Assembly (NCBI RefSeq): GCF_022213065.1
Contig: NZ_JAKLJA010000035.1
Coordinates: 1 to 64,000, forward strand
Reading direction: 5' to 3'
DNA: 64,000 nucleotides
Source: Paraburkholderia tagetis
Lineage (GTDB): Bacteria > Pseudomonadota > Gammaproteobacteria > Burkholderiales > Burkholderiaceae
Below the pieces are notes generated by a model that did no database searches, had not been told where the DNA came from, and worked only from the letters and a program-made list of their open reading frames with translations. Position 1 is the first letter of the stretch, and each line of letters begins with the position of its first letter. Shown piece by piece: positions 53,414-60,687 of the stretch. The position numbers and the translations under genes were made by a program.

Positions 53414-54646
53414 ATGAACCGTGCTCCCGCTTCTCAGAAAGCGCATCGCATCGCGCTGCTCTTCAATGCGAACAAGGTGTACGACCGCGAGATCATCGCG
53501 GGCATCGGCCATTACCTGCGCTCGACGCGCGTGGCGTGGAACCTCTTTCTCGAAGAGGATTTCCGCTGCCGGCTCGCGGGCATCGAGCGCTTTAACGGCG
53601 ACGGCATCATCGCCGACTTCGACGACCCCGCCGTTGCCGATGCGCTTGCTGACTGTCCGCTGCCGGTGGTGGCGGTCGGCTCCTCGTTCGAGGATCCGGC
53701 GCAGTACCCCGCCACGCTGCCCTATATCGCCACCGACAACCACAAGCTCGTCTCGCTTGCATGGACGCACCTGATCGGCGCTGGCCTGCCGCATCTCGCC
53801 ATGTACAGCCTGCCCGTCGCGCAAGAAAACCGCTGGGCGCAGGAACGCGAGCGGGCCTTCATGGCGCTCGCGCAAGCAGAGGGTGTGCAGGCGCCCATCT
53901 ATCGCGGCCTTGCCACGAGTGCACCGTCGTGGAACCAGGCCATCGAGCAATTGAGCGCATGGCTGCATGCATTGCCCAAGCCCGCGGGCGTGATCGCCGT
54001 GACCGACGCACGCGCACGACATCTGTTGCAGGCTTGCCTGATGCACGGCATCGCTGTGCCGGAACAGGTAGCGATCATCGGTATCGACAACGACCCGCTC
54101 ACGCGCACACTCACACGCATCCCGCTTTCCTCGGTCATTCAGGGCACCGAGGAAATGGGCAAGACGGCAGCGCACCTGCTGCATCAAATGCTGGGCGGTG
54201 CACGTTTTCCGGGACGACGCATTCTGGTTCCGCCCGTTGGCATCAATGTGCTGGAATCGACGCGGCATGAACCGCTGTCGAGCCCGCATGTGATGCGTGC
54301 ACGGCACTTCATCCGCCAGTACGCATGCCAGGGCATCAAGACCGAGCAGGTTGCCGATTACGTGGGCGTGTCGCGCTCGTCGCTGGAAGAATATTTCCGG
54401 CGCGAGTTGCATTGCACCGTCCACCAGGAAATCCTGCGGCACAAGCTCGACGCCGCGAAGGCCATGCTCGCGAGCCGTGATGCGTCGAGCGCCGAAGTGG
54501 CCATCCGCTGTGGCTTCACCTCGCTCCAGTACATGTATGCGGTGTTCCGACGTGAACTGGACTGCACGCCGCGCGAGTATCAAGACAGCGTGGCGACGCC
54601 CTCCGGCAAGGCTTTGCCAGCCGCTCCCCCGCGGCCGGATCGGTGA
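53414..54646 (+). CDS. xylR: Xylose operon activator XylR (AraC type)
   Basis: The ATG at 53414 gives 410 aa (MNRAPASQKAHRIALLFNAN). The N-terminal two-thirds (about 12-285) is a LacI/periplasmic-binding-like sugar sensor: KVYDREIIAGIGHYLRS, and GVIAVTDARARHLLQACLMH near the effector site. The C-terminal AraC domain (about 300-395) has both helix-turn-helices, including IKTEQVADYVGVSRSSLEEY and SSAEVAIRCGFTSLQYMYAV. This is the same layout as E. coli XylR, which binds xylose and activates xylAB. It is divergent from xylA. Its stop lies in the first unit of a 12-bp tandem repeat. Confidence 0.93.
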   Translation: MNRAPASQKAHRIALLFNANKVYDREIIAGIGHYLRSTRVAWNLFLEEDFRCRLAGIERFNGDGIIADFDDPAVADALADCPLPVVAVGSSFEDPAQYPATLPYIATDNHKLVSLAWTHLIGAGLPHLAMYSLPVAQENRWAQERERAFMALAQAEGVQAPIYRGLATSAPSWNQAIEQLSAWLHALPKPAGVIAVTDARARHLLQACLMHGIAVPEQVAIIGIDNDPLTRTLTRIPLSSVIQGTEEMGKTAAHLLHQMLGGARFPGRRILVPPVGINVLESTRHEPLSSPHVMRARHFIRQYACQGIKTEQVADYVGVSRSSLEEYFRRELHCTVHQEILRHKLDAAKAMLASRDASSAEVAIRCGFTSLQYMYAVFRRELDCTPREYQDSVATPSGKALPAAPPRPDR

Positions 54647-54689
54647 ACTGAGCGGTGACCTGAGCAGCGAACTGAGCAGTGAACTGAGC
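54642..54689 (+). repeat. 12-bp tandem repeat over the xylR stop codon
   Basis: Four units GGTGAACTGAGC, GGTGACCTGAGC, AGCGAACTGAGC and AGTGAACTGAGC. In-frame TGA stops occur at 54644, 54656 and 54680. Confidence 0.88.
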
Positions 54690-54727
54690 CGAGCCTGAGC
54701 CCCAACGACCTTTCAGACCCACGCCAC

Positions 54728-55804
54728 ATGAACCGAATCGCCCAATTGAGTTCCGAACCTTGGGGTACCCTGCCAGGCGGCGACGCCTGCCGGCTCTACA
54801 CGCTGCGCAACGCGCAGGACATGAAAGTGCAGATCAGCGACCTCGGTGCGACGCTGGTGGCCTGGCACGCGCCCGACCGCGCTGGACGGATCGCCGACAT
54901 TCTGCTGGGCCACGACACGCCTGCCGCGTACTACACGGCCACGACCTACATGGGCGGCCTGATCGGCCGCTGGGCCAACCGCATTGCCGGCGCGCGCTTC
55001 ACGCTGGACGGCATCGGCTACGCACTCGATCGCAACGAGAACGGCAATCTGCTGCATGGCGGAACGAACGGGTTTCACCGCACGATATGGCAAGCCGAGG
55101 ACGAGCGTGGCGCGCTGCTGCTACGGCTCGATTCGCCCGAGGGCGACGGCGGCTTTCCCGGCAACGTGAGCGTGCAGGTGCGCTACACGCTCGACGACAG
55201 CGGCACGCTCACCATCGACTACGAAGCGTTCAGCGACGCGCCCACGCCGCTGAACCTGACGAGCCACGGCTATTTCAACCTCGGCGGCGAGCCGGGCTCG
55301 GACATTCGCGGCCATATCCTCATGATCGACGCCGACGCGTACTTCGAAGTCGATCCGCAGATGATCCCCATCGGCGTGGCCGATGTCCGCGGCACTGCGT
55401 TCGACTTCCGCCAGGGTGCACCGCTCGGCGCACGGCTCGACTGGCCCCACGCGCAAATCGCACTGGCAAGCGGCTTCGACCACTGCTACATCCTGCGCGA
55501 CGCCGCTCAAGCAGGCCATGCACCGGCCGTGCGCACCGTGGCGAGCGTCTACGAGCCCGCCAGCGGGCGCGAACTCACGATCGCAACCGATCAGCGTGGC
55601 TTGCAGTGCTATACGGGAAATTATCTGGAAGGTCAGCCGGGGCGCCACGGTGTGCCGTGCGTACGCCATGCGGCGCTATGCCTGGAAGCGGGGGGATTCC
55701 CGAACCAGATCAACATGGATGCACCGGAATGCAATGAAGCGATACTGCGTCCCGGCGGCACTTACCGCCAGGTCACGCAGTATAAGGTCGGCGTGCGCGC
55801 CTGA
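54728..55804 (+). CDS. galM: Aldose 1-epimerase (mutarotase)
   Basis: The 358-aa product starts MNRIAQLSSEPWGTLPGGDA. Conserved GalM stretches are RWANRIAGARF, NLLHGG with a substrate His, LTSHGYFNLGG with the catalytic His, and LEAGGFPNQIN with the catalytic Glu. It interconverts alpha and beta anomers of aldoses. Position 82 bp after xylR and next to xylAB suggests that it feeds the right xylose anomer into XylA. Confidence 0.93.
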   Translation: MNRIAQLSSEPWGTLPGGDACRLYTLRNAQDMKVQISDLGATLVAWHAPDRAGRIADILLGHDTPAAYYTATTYMGGLIGRWANRIAGARFTLDGIGYALDRNENGNLLHGGTNGFHRTIWQAEDERGALLLRLDSPEGDGGFPGNVSVQVRYTLDDSGTLTIDYEAFSDAPTPLNLTSHGYFNLGGEPGSDIRGHILMIDADAYFEVDPQMIPIGVADVRGTAFDFRQGAPLGARLDWPHAQIALASGFDHCYILRDAAQAGHAPAVRTVASVYEPASGRELTIATDQRGLQCYTGNYLEGQPGRHGVPCVRHAALCLEAGGFPNQINMDAPECNEAILRPGGTYRQVTQYKVGVRA

Positions 55805-55862
55805 AGCAAAGTGCAGGCGTGAGCACTTGCGCCCCAACCTGCACCAAAGTGCTCCTGATTCC

Positions 55863-56723
55863 TCAGGAGACCCTGTCGTACTGGTACACGCCGCGACCGG
55901 CCTTGCGGCCGAGCTGCCCCGCCGCCACCATCTCGCGCAAGAGCGGACATGCACGATACTTCGAGTCGCCGAAGTCCTTCAGGAACACGTCCATCACCGA
56001 GAGGCACACGTCGAGACCGATCAGGTCCGCAAGCGCGAGCGGTCCAATCGGATGATTCGCACCGAGCTTCATGCCGGCATCGATTTCCTCGGCGCTCGCG
56101 ACGCCTTCAGCGAGCACGAAGAACGCCTCGTTGATCATGGGCACGAGAATGCGGTTCACGACGAAGCCCGGCGCGTTCTTCACCGCGATAGGCGTCTTCT
56201 CGAGGCGTTGCGCGAGATCGCGCACGGCATCGGCCACGGCCTGGCGCGTCTGCAGGCCGCGAATGACCTCGACGAGCGGCATCATCGGCACCGGGTTGAA
56301 GAAGTGCATGCCGATGAAACGCGCAGGATCGGCCAGCGTCGTCGCGAGCGCCGTGATCGAAATGGACGAGGTGTTGGAAGCGATGATCGCGTCGGGACGC
56401 GCAGCGGCTTCGATCTGCTTGAGGATACGCGTCTTGAGTTCGCCGTTCTCCGTGGCCGCCTCGATCACGAGATCGGCGCTGCCAAGGCGCGAATAATCGG
56501 TGCTGGTCTCGATGCGCGCGAGCGCCGCATCGCGCACGGCTGCATCGAGCTTGCCCTTCGAAACGAGCCGCTCGAGGCTGTGCGTGAGCGTCGCCACGCC
56601 TTTCTCGAGCGCCGCTTCCGTCACGTCGATCATCACCGCCTTCAGGCCAGCCACGGCCACCGCCTGCGCGATGCCGTTGCCCATGGTGCCCGCGCCCACG
56701 ATCCCAACCGTTTCGATTGCCAT
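55863..56723 (-). CDS. 3-Hydroxybutyryl-CoA dehydrogenase
   Basis: The 286-aa product starts MAIETVGIVGAGTMGNGIAQ, the Rossmann NAD loop. Catalytic features are SNTSSISITALA, then HFFNPVPMMPLVEVI with the catalytic His (and the Glu of the EVI segment), and NAPGFVVNRIL leading into the all-helical C-terminal dimer domain. It oxidises 3-hydroxybutyryl-CoA or reduces acetoacetyl-CoA, in short-chain fatty acid or butyrate/PHB metabolism. It stands alone between convergent galM and the PagL-like gene. A hairpin with U run 47 bp upstream probably ends the PagL transcript. Confidence 0.93.
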   Translation of the reverse strand: MAIETVGIVGAGTMGNGIAQAVAVAGLKAVMIDVTEAALEKGVATLTHSLERLVSKGKLDAAVRDAALARIETSTDYSRLGSADLVIEAATENGELKTRILKQIEAAARPDAIIASNTSSISITALATTLADPARFIGMHFFNPVPMMPLVEVIRGLQTRQAVADAVRDLAQRLEKTPIAVKNAPGFVVNRILVPMINEAFFVLAEGVASAEEIDAGMKLGANHPIGPLALADLIGLDVCLSVMDVFLKDFGDSKYRACPLLREMVAAGQLGRKAGRGVYQYDRVS

Positions 56724-56769
56724 GCCTGCTCCTCACACTCTGGTCTGCGACGCCGGTGCATCGCCGATG

Positions 56770-56807
56770 AAAAAAACCGGCCATGCAGTGCGCGTGGTGC
56801 ACTGCAT
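56770..56807 (-). terminator. Terminator of the PagL-like gene
   Basis: A 9-bp stem ATGCAGTGC (56783-56791) / GCACTGCAT (56799-56807), then GGCCGG and seven U residues on the minus strand (A run 56770-56776). The six-base spacing before the U run is longer than usual, and an attenuator of the dehydrogenase gene is possible. Confidence 0.55.
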
Positions 56808-56943
56808 CATGAAGCGACAGTGTAACGGGTTGTGAAGTCAGACTGGAACCGCTGCGATGGGGGCACGATAATGCCGCCCCACTCGCTGCGAATAAAGGAG
56901 AACCACCGCGAACGAACGCGAGGGAAACCAGGATAAACCCGAC

Positions 56944-57510
56944 TCAGAAGTTGTACTGCAAGTAAATCTGGCTGAAGTTCAGGCCTGGGTTCGGCGTCTT
57001 GATGTCGGCATTGGAGATGTGCTGAAAGCGAAAGCCCGCCTGATAGTTCTGATGCTCGCCAAACTGCGCACCGATACCCACCATGTCCGCGAACTGGAAT
57101 GCACTCGACAAGGTGCGGTCACCCGCGAGTTGCACGTGTGAAAGCAATCGCACGCCCACGCCAGCCTCGAAGAACGGTCTGATCCACCCAGTGTCCTTGA
57201 TGATGCGAAACACCGGTGTCACACCGAATTCCCAGATGTTCGGGTGCGATGCGCCCTTCTCCGTGAGATCCCAATACGCGACGTGCGCCTCGCCCACCAC
57301 CGTGAAGTGAAAACCCGCGAAATGCCACCACTGGAGCCCCGGATCCCAGACCAGGCCGAGGTCGAGTTTCTTCACCCCATAGCTCGCGACACCCGGCCCG
57401 AACTGGATGCCGAATTGGTCTGCGTGCGCCCCCGCTGCTCCCAAGGCCAGGACGACCGCGCATGCGCCGCGCGCCATTCGGACCTGCCAGCCCCCTCTTC
57501 TTTCTGTCAT
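56944..57510 (-). CDS. pagL: Lipid A 3-O-deacylase (PagL-like acyloxyacyl hydrolase)
   Basis: The ATG at 57510 has GGGGA upstream and gives 188 aa. A signal peptide (RMARGACAVVLALGAAGAHA) is followed by an eight-strand outer-membrane barrel with alternating hydrophobic residues ending in the terminal Phe (IYLQYNF). The catalytic region FQHISNADIKTPNPGLNF carries the His-x-Ser pair of PagL. The enzyme removes the 3-linked acyl chain from lipid A in the outer membrane, usually under stress, and alters host recognition or polymyxin resistance. It is read alone, from a long AT-rich upstream region. Confidence 0.9.
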   Translation of the reverse strand: MTERRGGWQVRMARGACAVVLALGAAGAHADQFGIQFGPGVASYGVKKLDLGLVWDPGLQWWHFAGFHFTVVGEAHVAYWDLTEKGASHPNIWEFGVTPVFRIIKDTGWIRPFFEAGVGVRLLSHVQLAGDRTLSSAFQFADMVGIGAQFGEHQNYQAGFRFQHISNADIKTPNPGLNFSQIYLQYNF

Positions 57511-58127
57511 GAATATCCCCGGAAACGAACGACACTTCACGACGCGACTTTTGAACAGCCTGCTTGCCTTCGCGGCGGACATCTGCTGCATCACATCGTG
57601 CATAGAAGACCACCCCGGAAGCCGTGCCAAACAACATGGCATTGACCAGAAACGGAGTGCGGTGATCAGCCGTTTGCAAAGGTACCGTGCACTGTTTCGC
57701 CAAGTGTAATCGCGAATTCATCATGCTGCTCATTGCGGGGCCTAAACATCCATCTATGCCTGACTTAATGCTTTCAGCACAATACGCAATGCCTGCGATG
57801 AAAATCGATGGCGCGCACTAATCGGCAGCTTTTACTTCACACCAAAGCGCGGACTTTATCGCTTTTACCGGCGCGACCGTGCTAAATCGAACTTATTAAT
57901 GTTTATTGATTTTCGGCCAATGGATTAGCGTGTCCGTGCGTTCGATCACGCGACTCTGAAGACCCTTCCTCCATACGAATCACGCAGATGCACGAATATC
58001 GCTCGCTGGCATCTTCTCTGAAGCATGGCGTGGCCGCCGCGCGAGACGTCGCGTTGCACGACGCCATATCGTTGTGCACACATCGAATGCGCGCACAACG
58101 ATCTAATTGCAGTGCCTCATGGAGCGC
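57511..58127. other. AT-rich region between pagL and an EamA gene
   Basis: About 620 bases with a marked AT-rich core (57760-57960, including ACTTATTAATGTTTATTGAT). Such composition often marks silenced or stress promoters. No gene, tRNA or U-tailed hairpin was found. Confidence 0.4.
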
Positions 58128-59069
58128 TTATTGTTGTTTGGCGCCCGCGCCGCCCTGGCGCGCACTCAAACCCGGAAGTCGCTTGACGAAGCCCGTCGCG
58201 AGCGACGTACCCGCGAGAATCGCGGCGCAAGCCTCGATCATGCCCACCGATACATGTTCGCCAAGAAACAGTGCGCCCCAAAGGATGCCGAATACCGGGA
58301 TCACGAAGGTCACGGTGATCGTGCGCGCAGGGCCGATCGCGGCAATCAGGCGGAAGAACAGCAGATAGGCGACACCCGTGCACGCGACGCCGAGGCACAG
58401 CGCCGCGCCCCACGCATGCATGGAAACGACGGCATGCGGCCAGGTGGCGAACGCAAACGGCGCCAGCACGACGGTGGCGGCGGTCATGGTGCCGGCGGCC
58501 ACGGTGAGCGGATCGACGCCGGTCAGATGGCGCTTCGTGAAGCTCGCCGCGACGCCGTACAGCGCTGCCGCACAGAGCGCAGCTCCGGCGGCGAGCACGG
58601 TGGCCGAGGTGCTCGCGCCATCGCCGGCACGCGTGGCGATCTGATCCCAGACCAGCGCGAGCACACCCGCGAAGCCGATCGCCAGACCGGCGATGCGCAG
58701 ACCGCTCAGCCGGTCCTTGAGCCAAAAATACGCGACCACGGCGCCGAACAACGGCGTGGTTGCGTTGATCACCGAGGTCACCCCAGCGGAGAGCGTCAGC
58801 TCCGCCCACGCGAAGAGGCAGAACGGTGCGGCCGAATTGAGGACGCCGACCACGAGGAGCGGCCACGCGTGCTCGCGCAAAGCACCGAACGCCTCGCGAG
58901 GCGAGCGCCGCGAGAACAGCACGAGCAGCAGGAACAGTGCGCCAATGCCGACGCGCAGCGCCATCAACGGCGCCACACCCAGATCGGTCACGCCGACACG
59001 GATAAAAAGAAATGAACCGCCCCATAGGGCGGCGAGGAAGACGAGCTGAGCAAGTTGGATCGGATTCAT
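58128..59069 (-). CDS. EamA-family (DMT) permease
   Basis: Started at the ATG at 59069 (MNPIQLAQLVFLAALWGGSF), giving 313 aa with ten hydrophobic segments in two EamA repeats (about 8-140 and 155-295). Typical stretches are LMALRVGIGALFLLLVLF, TSVINATTPLFGAVVAYFWL and TITVTFVIPVFGILWGALFL. Substrate is unknown; relatives export amino acids or metabolites. An 11-G homopolymer (59088-59098) lies 18 bp before the ATG, so expression could vary by slippage. Confidence 0.87.
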   Translation of the reverse strand: MNPIQLAQLVFLAALWGGSFLFIRVGVTDLGVAPLMALRVGIGALFLLLVLFSRRSPREAFGALREHAWPLLVVGVLNSAAPFCLFAWAELTLSAGVTSVINATTPLFGAVVAYFWLKDRLSGLRIAGLAIGFAGVLALVWDQIATRAGDGASTSATVLAAGAALCAAALYGVAASFTKRHLTGVDPLTVAAGTMTAATVVLAPFAFATWPHAVVSMHAWGAALCLGVACTGVAYLLFFRLIAAIGPARTITVTFVIPVFGILWGALFLGEHVSVGMIEACAAILAGTSLATGFVKRLPGLSARQGGAGAKQQ

Positions 59070-59087
59070 GGAAGTGGCGCTGGCACC

Positions 59088-59098
59088 GGGGGGGGGGG
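59088..59098 (+). repeat. 11-base G homopolymer
   Basis: Eleven consecutive G residues on the plus strand (C on the coding strand of the EamA gene), 18 bp upstream of its start codon. Tracts of this length slip during replication. The remaining 59099-59425 holds a possible Fur-like box (59185-59203), a palindrome AGCTCGA-T-TCGAGCT (59254-59268), and nothing else. Confidence 0.85.
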
Positions 59099-59184
59099 AA
59101 ACCGCGCATCGACGACGCGCGAAGCGAAAGGTACAACACCGGCAGTCAAGCGCTAATCGTAATGTGCGCGGCGCAACCCTCATA

Positions 59185-59203
59185 ACGAATGATTCTCATC
59201 GAT
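59185..59203. promoter_or_regulatory. Possible Fur-like box
   Basis: CGAATGATTCTCATCGATA contains ATGATTCTCAT, which matches 9 of 11 central bases of the classical Fur box (ATGATAATCAT). It lies about 116 bp upstream of the EamA start and is not clearly tied to an iron gene. Confidence 0.3.
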
Positions 59204-59425
59204 ATGTGAGAAAAATTAACACCGATTCTTGCGCACTCATTCCCGGTCTATAGAGCTCGATTCGAGCTTGATTCAAACCTGACGCTTTGAACTGAAGGAC
59301 TTAACACAGTCCGTGCGAGCGCATAGTACGGAGGTGGCACGTTTCGATTTCAAGCCGTGCAAAGGATTCGCGGGCCACGCCGACTGGAGGACAGGAGACG
59401 CTACGCGCCGTTCCTGACGCACAAG

Positions 59426-59461
59426 AAAAAAGGTCTTACGGTTTTCACCGTAAGACCTTTT
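59426..59461 (-). terminator. Rho-independent terminator of tRNA-Pro
   Basis: A 15-bp perfect stem AAAAGGTCTTACGGT / ACCGTAAGACCTTTT with a TTTC loop and a further A run for the minus-strand U tract, eight bases past the tRNA 3' end. Confidence 0.93.
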
Positions 59462-59469
59462 CGACTTCC

Positions 59470-59546
<77 letters not shown>

Positions 59547-59556
59547 AGAGCTAGAA

Positions 59557-59585
59557 AGTATAACAGACCCTTTCTCTAATTAGAA
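59557..59585 (-). promoter_or_regulatory. Promoter of tRNA-Pro
   Basis: On the minus strand TTCTAA (59585-59580), a 17-bp spacer and TATACT (59562-59557), ten bases before the tRNA. The -35 box is weak. Confidence 0.55.
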
Positions 59586-59628
59586 CCACCTGAATCGCAA
59601 TTCGTCACAAAGATTGTTGGAAGGACCT

Positions 59629-60036
59629 TCAGTGTCCCAGCAGGTCGATTACGTGCAGCAATTCCTTGCGCAACTGATCGACATCGACCGCCACCATATT
59701 GCCCTGCGCGGCAGGCACCTCACCCACCTCACCCACCTCGCCCGGCACCGCATCGTCCACCACCGCGCCCGGCGCATCGAGCCGGTTGCGCGCGCCGTTG
59801 ATCGTGAATCCCTGCTCGTAGAGCAGTTCGCGAATGCGCCGGATCAGCAGGACTTCGTGATGCTGATAGTAGCGGCGATTGCCACGCCGCTTGACCGGCT
59901 TCAACTGCGTGAACTCCTGCTCCCAATACCGCAGCACATGGGGCTTCACACCGCAAAGCTCGCTCACTTCGCCGATCGTGAAGTAGCGCTTGGCGGGGAT
60001 GGGGGGCAAGACGACCTTTTCGATTGTCGATGTCAT
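59629..60036 (-). CDS. MerR-family regulator in the ihfA locus
   Basis: Started at the ATG at 60036 (MTSTIEKVVLPPIPAKRYFT), giving 135 aa. The N-terminal MerR winged helix is complete (YFTIGEVSELCGVKPHVLRY, then EQEFTQLKPVKRRGNRRYY). The rest is a dimerisation helix and a short tail with a triple Gly-Glu-Val repeat from a 9-bp microsatellite. No metal-binding cysteine pattern is present, so it is not a metal sensor of the classical type. It follows ihfA by 145 bp, the conserved order pheS-pheT-ihfA-merR in beta-proteobacteria. Confidence 0.9.
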   Translation of the reverse strand: MTSTIEKVVLPPIPAKRYFTIGEVSELCGVKPHVLRYWEQEFTQLKPVKRRGNRRYYQHHEVLLIRRIRELLYEQGFTINGARNRLDAPGAVVDDAVPGEVGEVGEVPAAQGNMVAVDVDQLRKELLHVIDLLGH

Positions 60037-60181
60037 CGCCGGGTTGCCGTCGTGGTGGTTGCGCAATGTGGCGTCGCCGCCTGGTCAGTTGTTTCCAGTC
60101 ACGCCCGCTGCACTGTCTGTCACCGTGCAACCCGTGCGAGCGTGCGCGGGTCCTCCCGCGCATGATGCCTTGATCAGCGGA

Positions 60182-60592
60182 TCAGCGCGTAAAGCTTGCC
60201 TCGGCGCCGCTCTCGACCAGGGCCTTGAGCTTCTGGCTCGCGTGGAAAGTCACCACGCGTCGCGCAGCAATGGGAATCGCCTCCCCGGTCTTCGGATTGC
60301 GGCCCGGTCGTTGCGGTTTGTCGCGCAACTGAAAATTGCCAAAGCCCGAAAGCTTCACGCTGTCACCGCTTTCGAGTGCGTCGCGAATCACTTCGAAGAA
60401 CGCTTCGACCATGTCCTTGGCTTCGCGCTTGTTGAGCCCGACGTTGTCGAACAGCAGTTCCGCGAGTTCGGCTTTGGTCAGCGTGGGCGTATCGTTCGTG
60501 GCGCTTGCCGACGAGGCAGGAATGTCGCGAATCATGGCGCTACGCTGTGCCGCAAGAAGGGCTTCGAAATCACTCGAGTTCATTTCGTTCAT
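60182..60592 (-). CDS. ihfA: Integration host factor alpha subunit, with N-terminal extension
   Basis: The product is 136 aa (MNEMNSSDFEALLAAQRSAM). Residues from about 37 match IHF-alpha/HU: TLTKAELAELLFDNVGLNKR, SGFGNFQLRDKPQRPGRNPK (the beta-arm with its DNA-intercalating Pro), and IPIAARRVVTFHASQKLK. IHF bends DNA at specific sites for recombination, replication and sigma-54 promoters such as glnA. E. coli IhfA is 99 aa; the extra N-terminal 37 residues are not part of the fold. No obvious ribosome site distinguishes alternative starts. It is downstream of pheT by 95 bp. Confidence 0.93.
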   Translation of the reverse strand: MNEMNSSDFEALLAAQRSAMIRDIPASSASATNDTPTLTKAELAELLFDNVGLNKREAKDMVEAFFEVIRDALESGDSVKLSGFGNFQLRDKPQRPGRNPKTGEAIPIAARRVVTFHASQKLKALVESGAEASFTR

Positions 60593-60687
60593 CTATCTAT
60601 GAAATGGCGCGCTTCCGGTTGCCGGGATGACTTGCAACCTCGCAAACCGGAAGCCAATGTCGGCAGGAGATAAGCCTTGAGGCTTAT

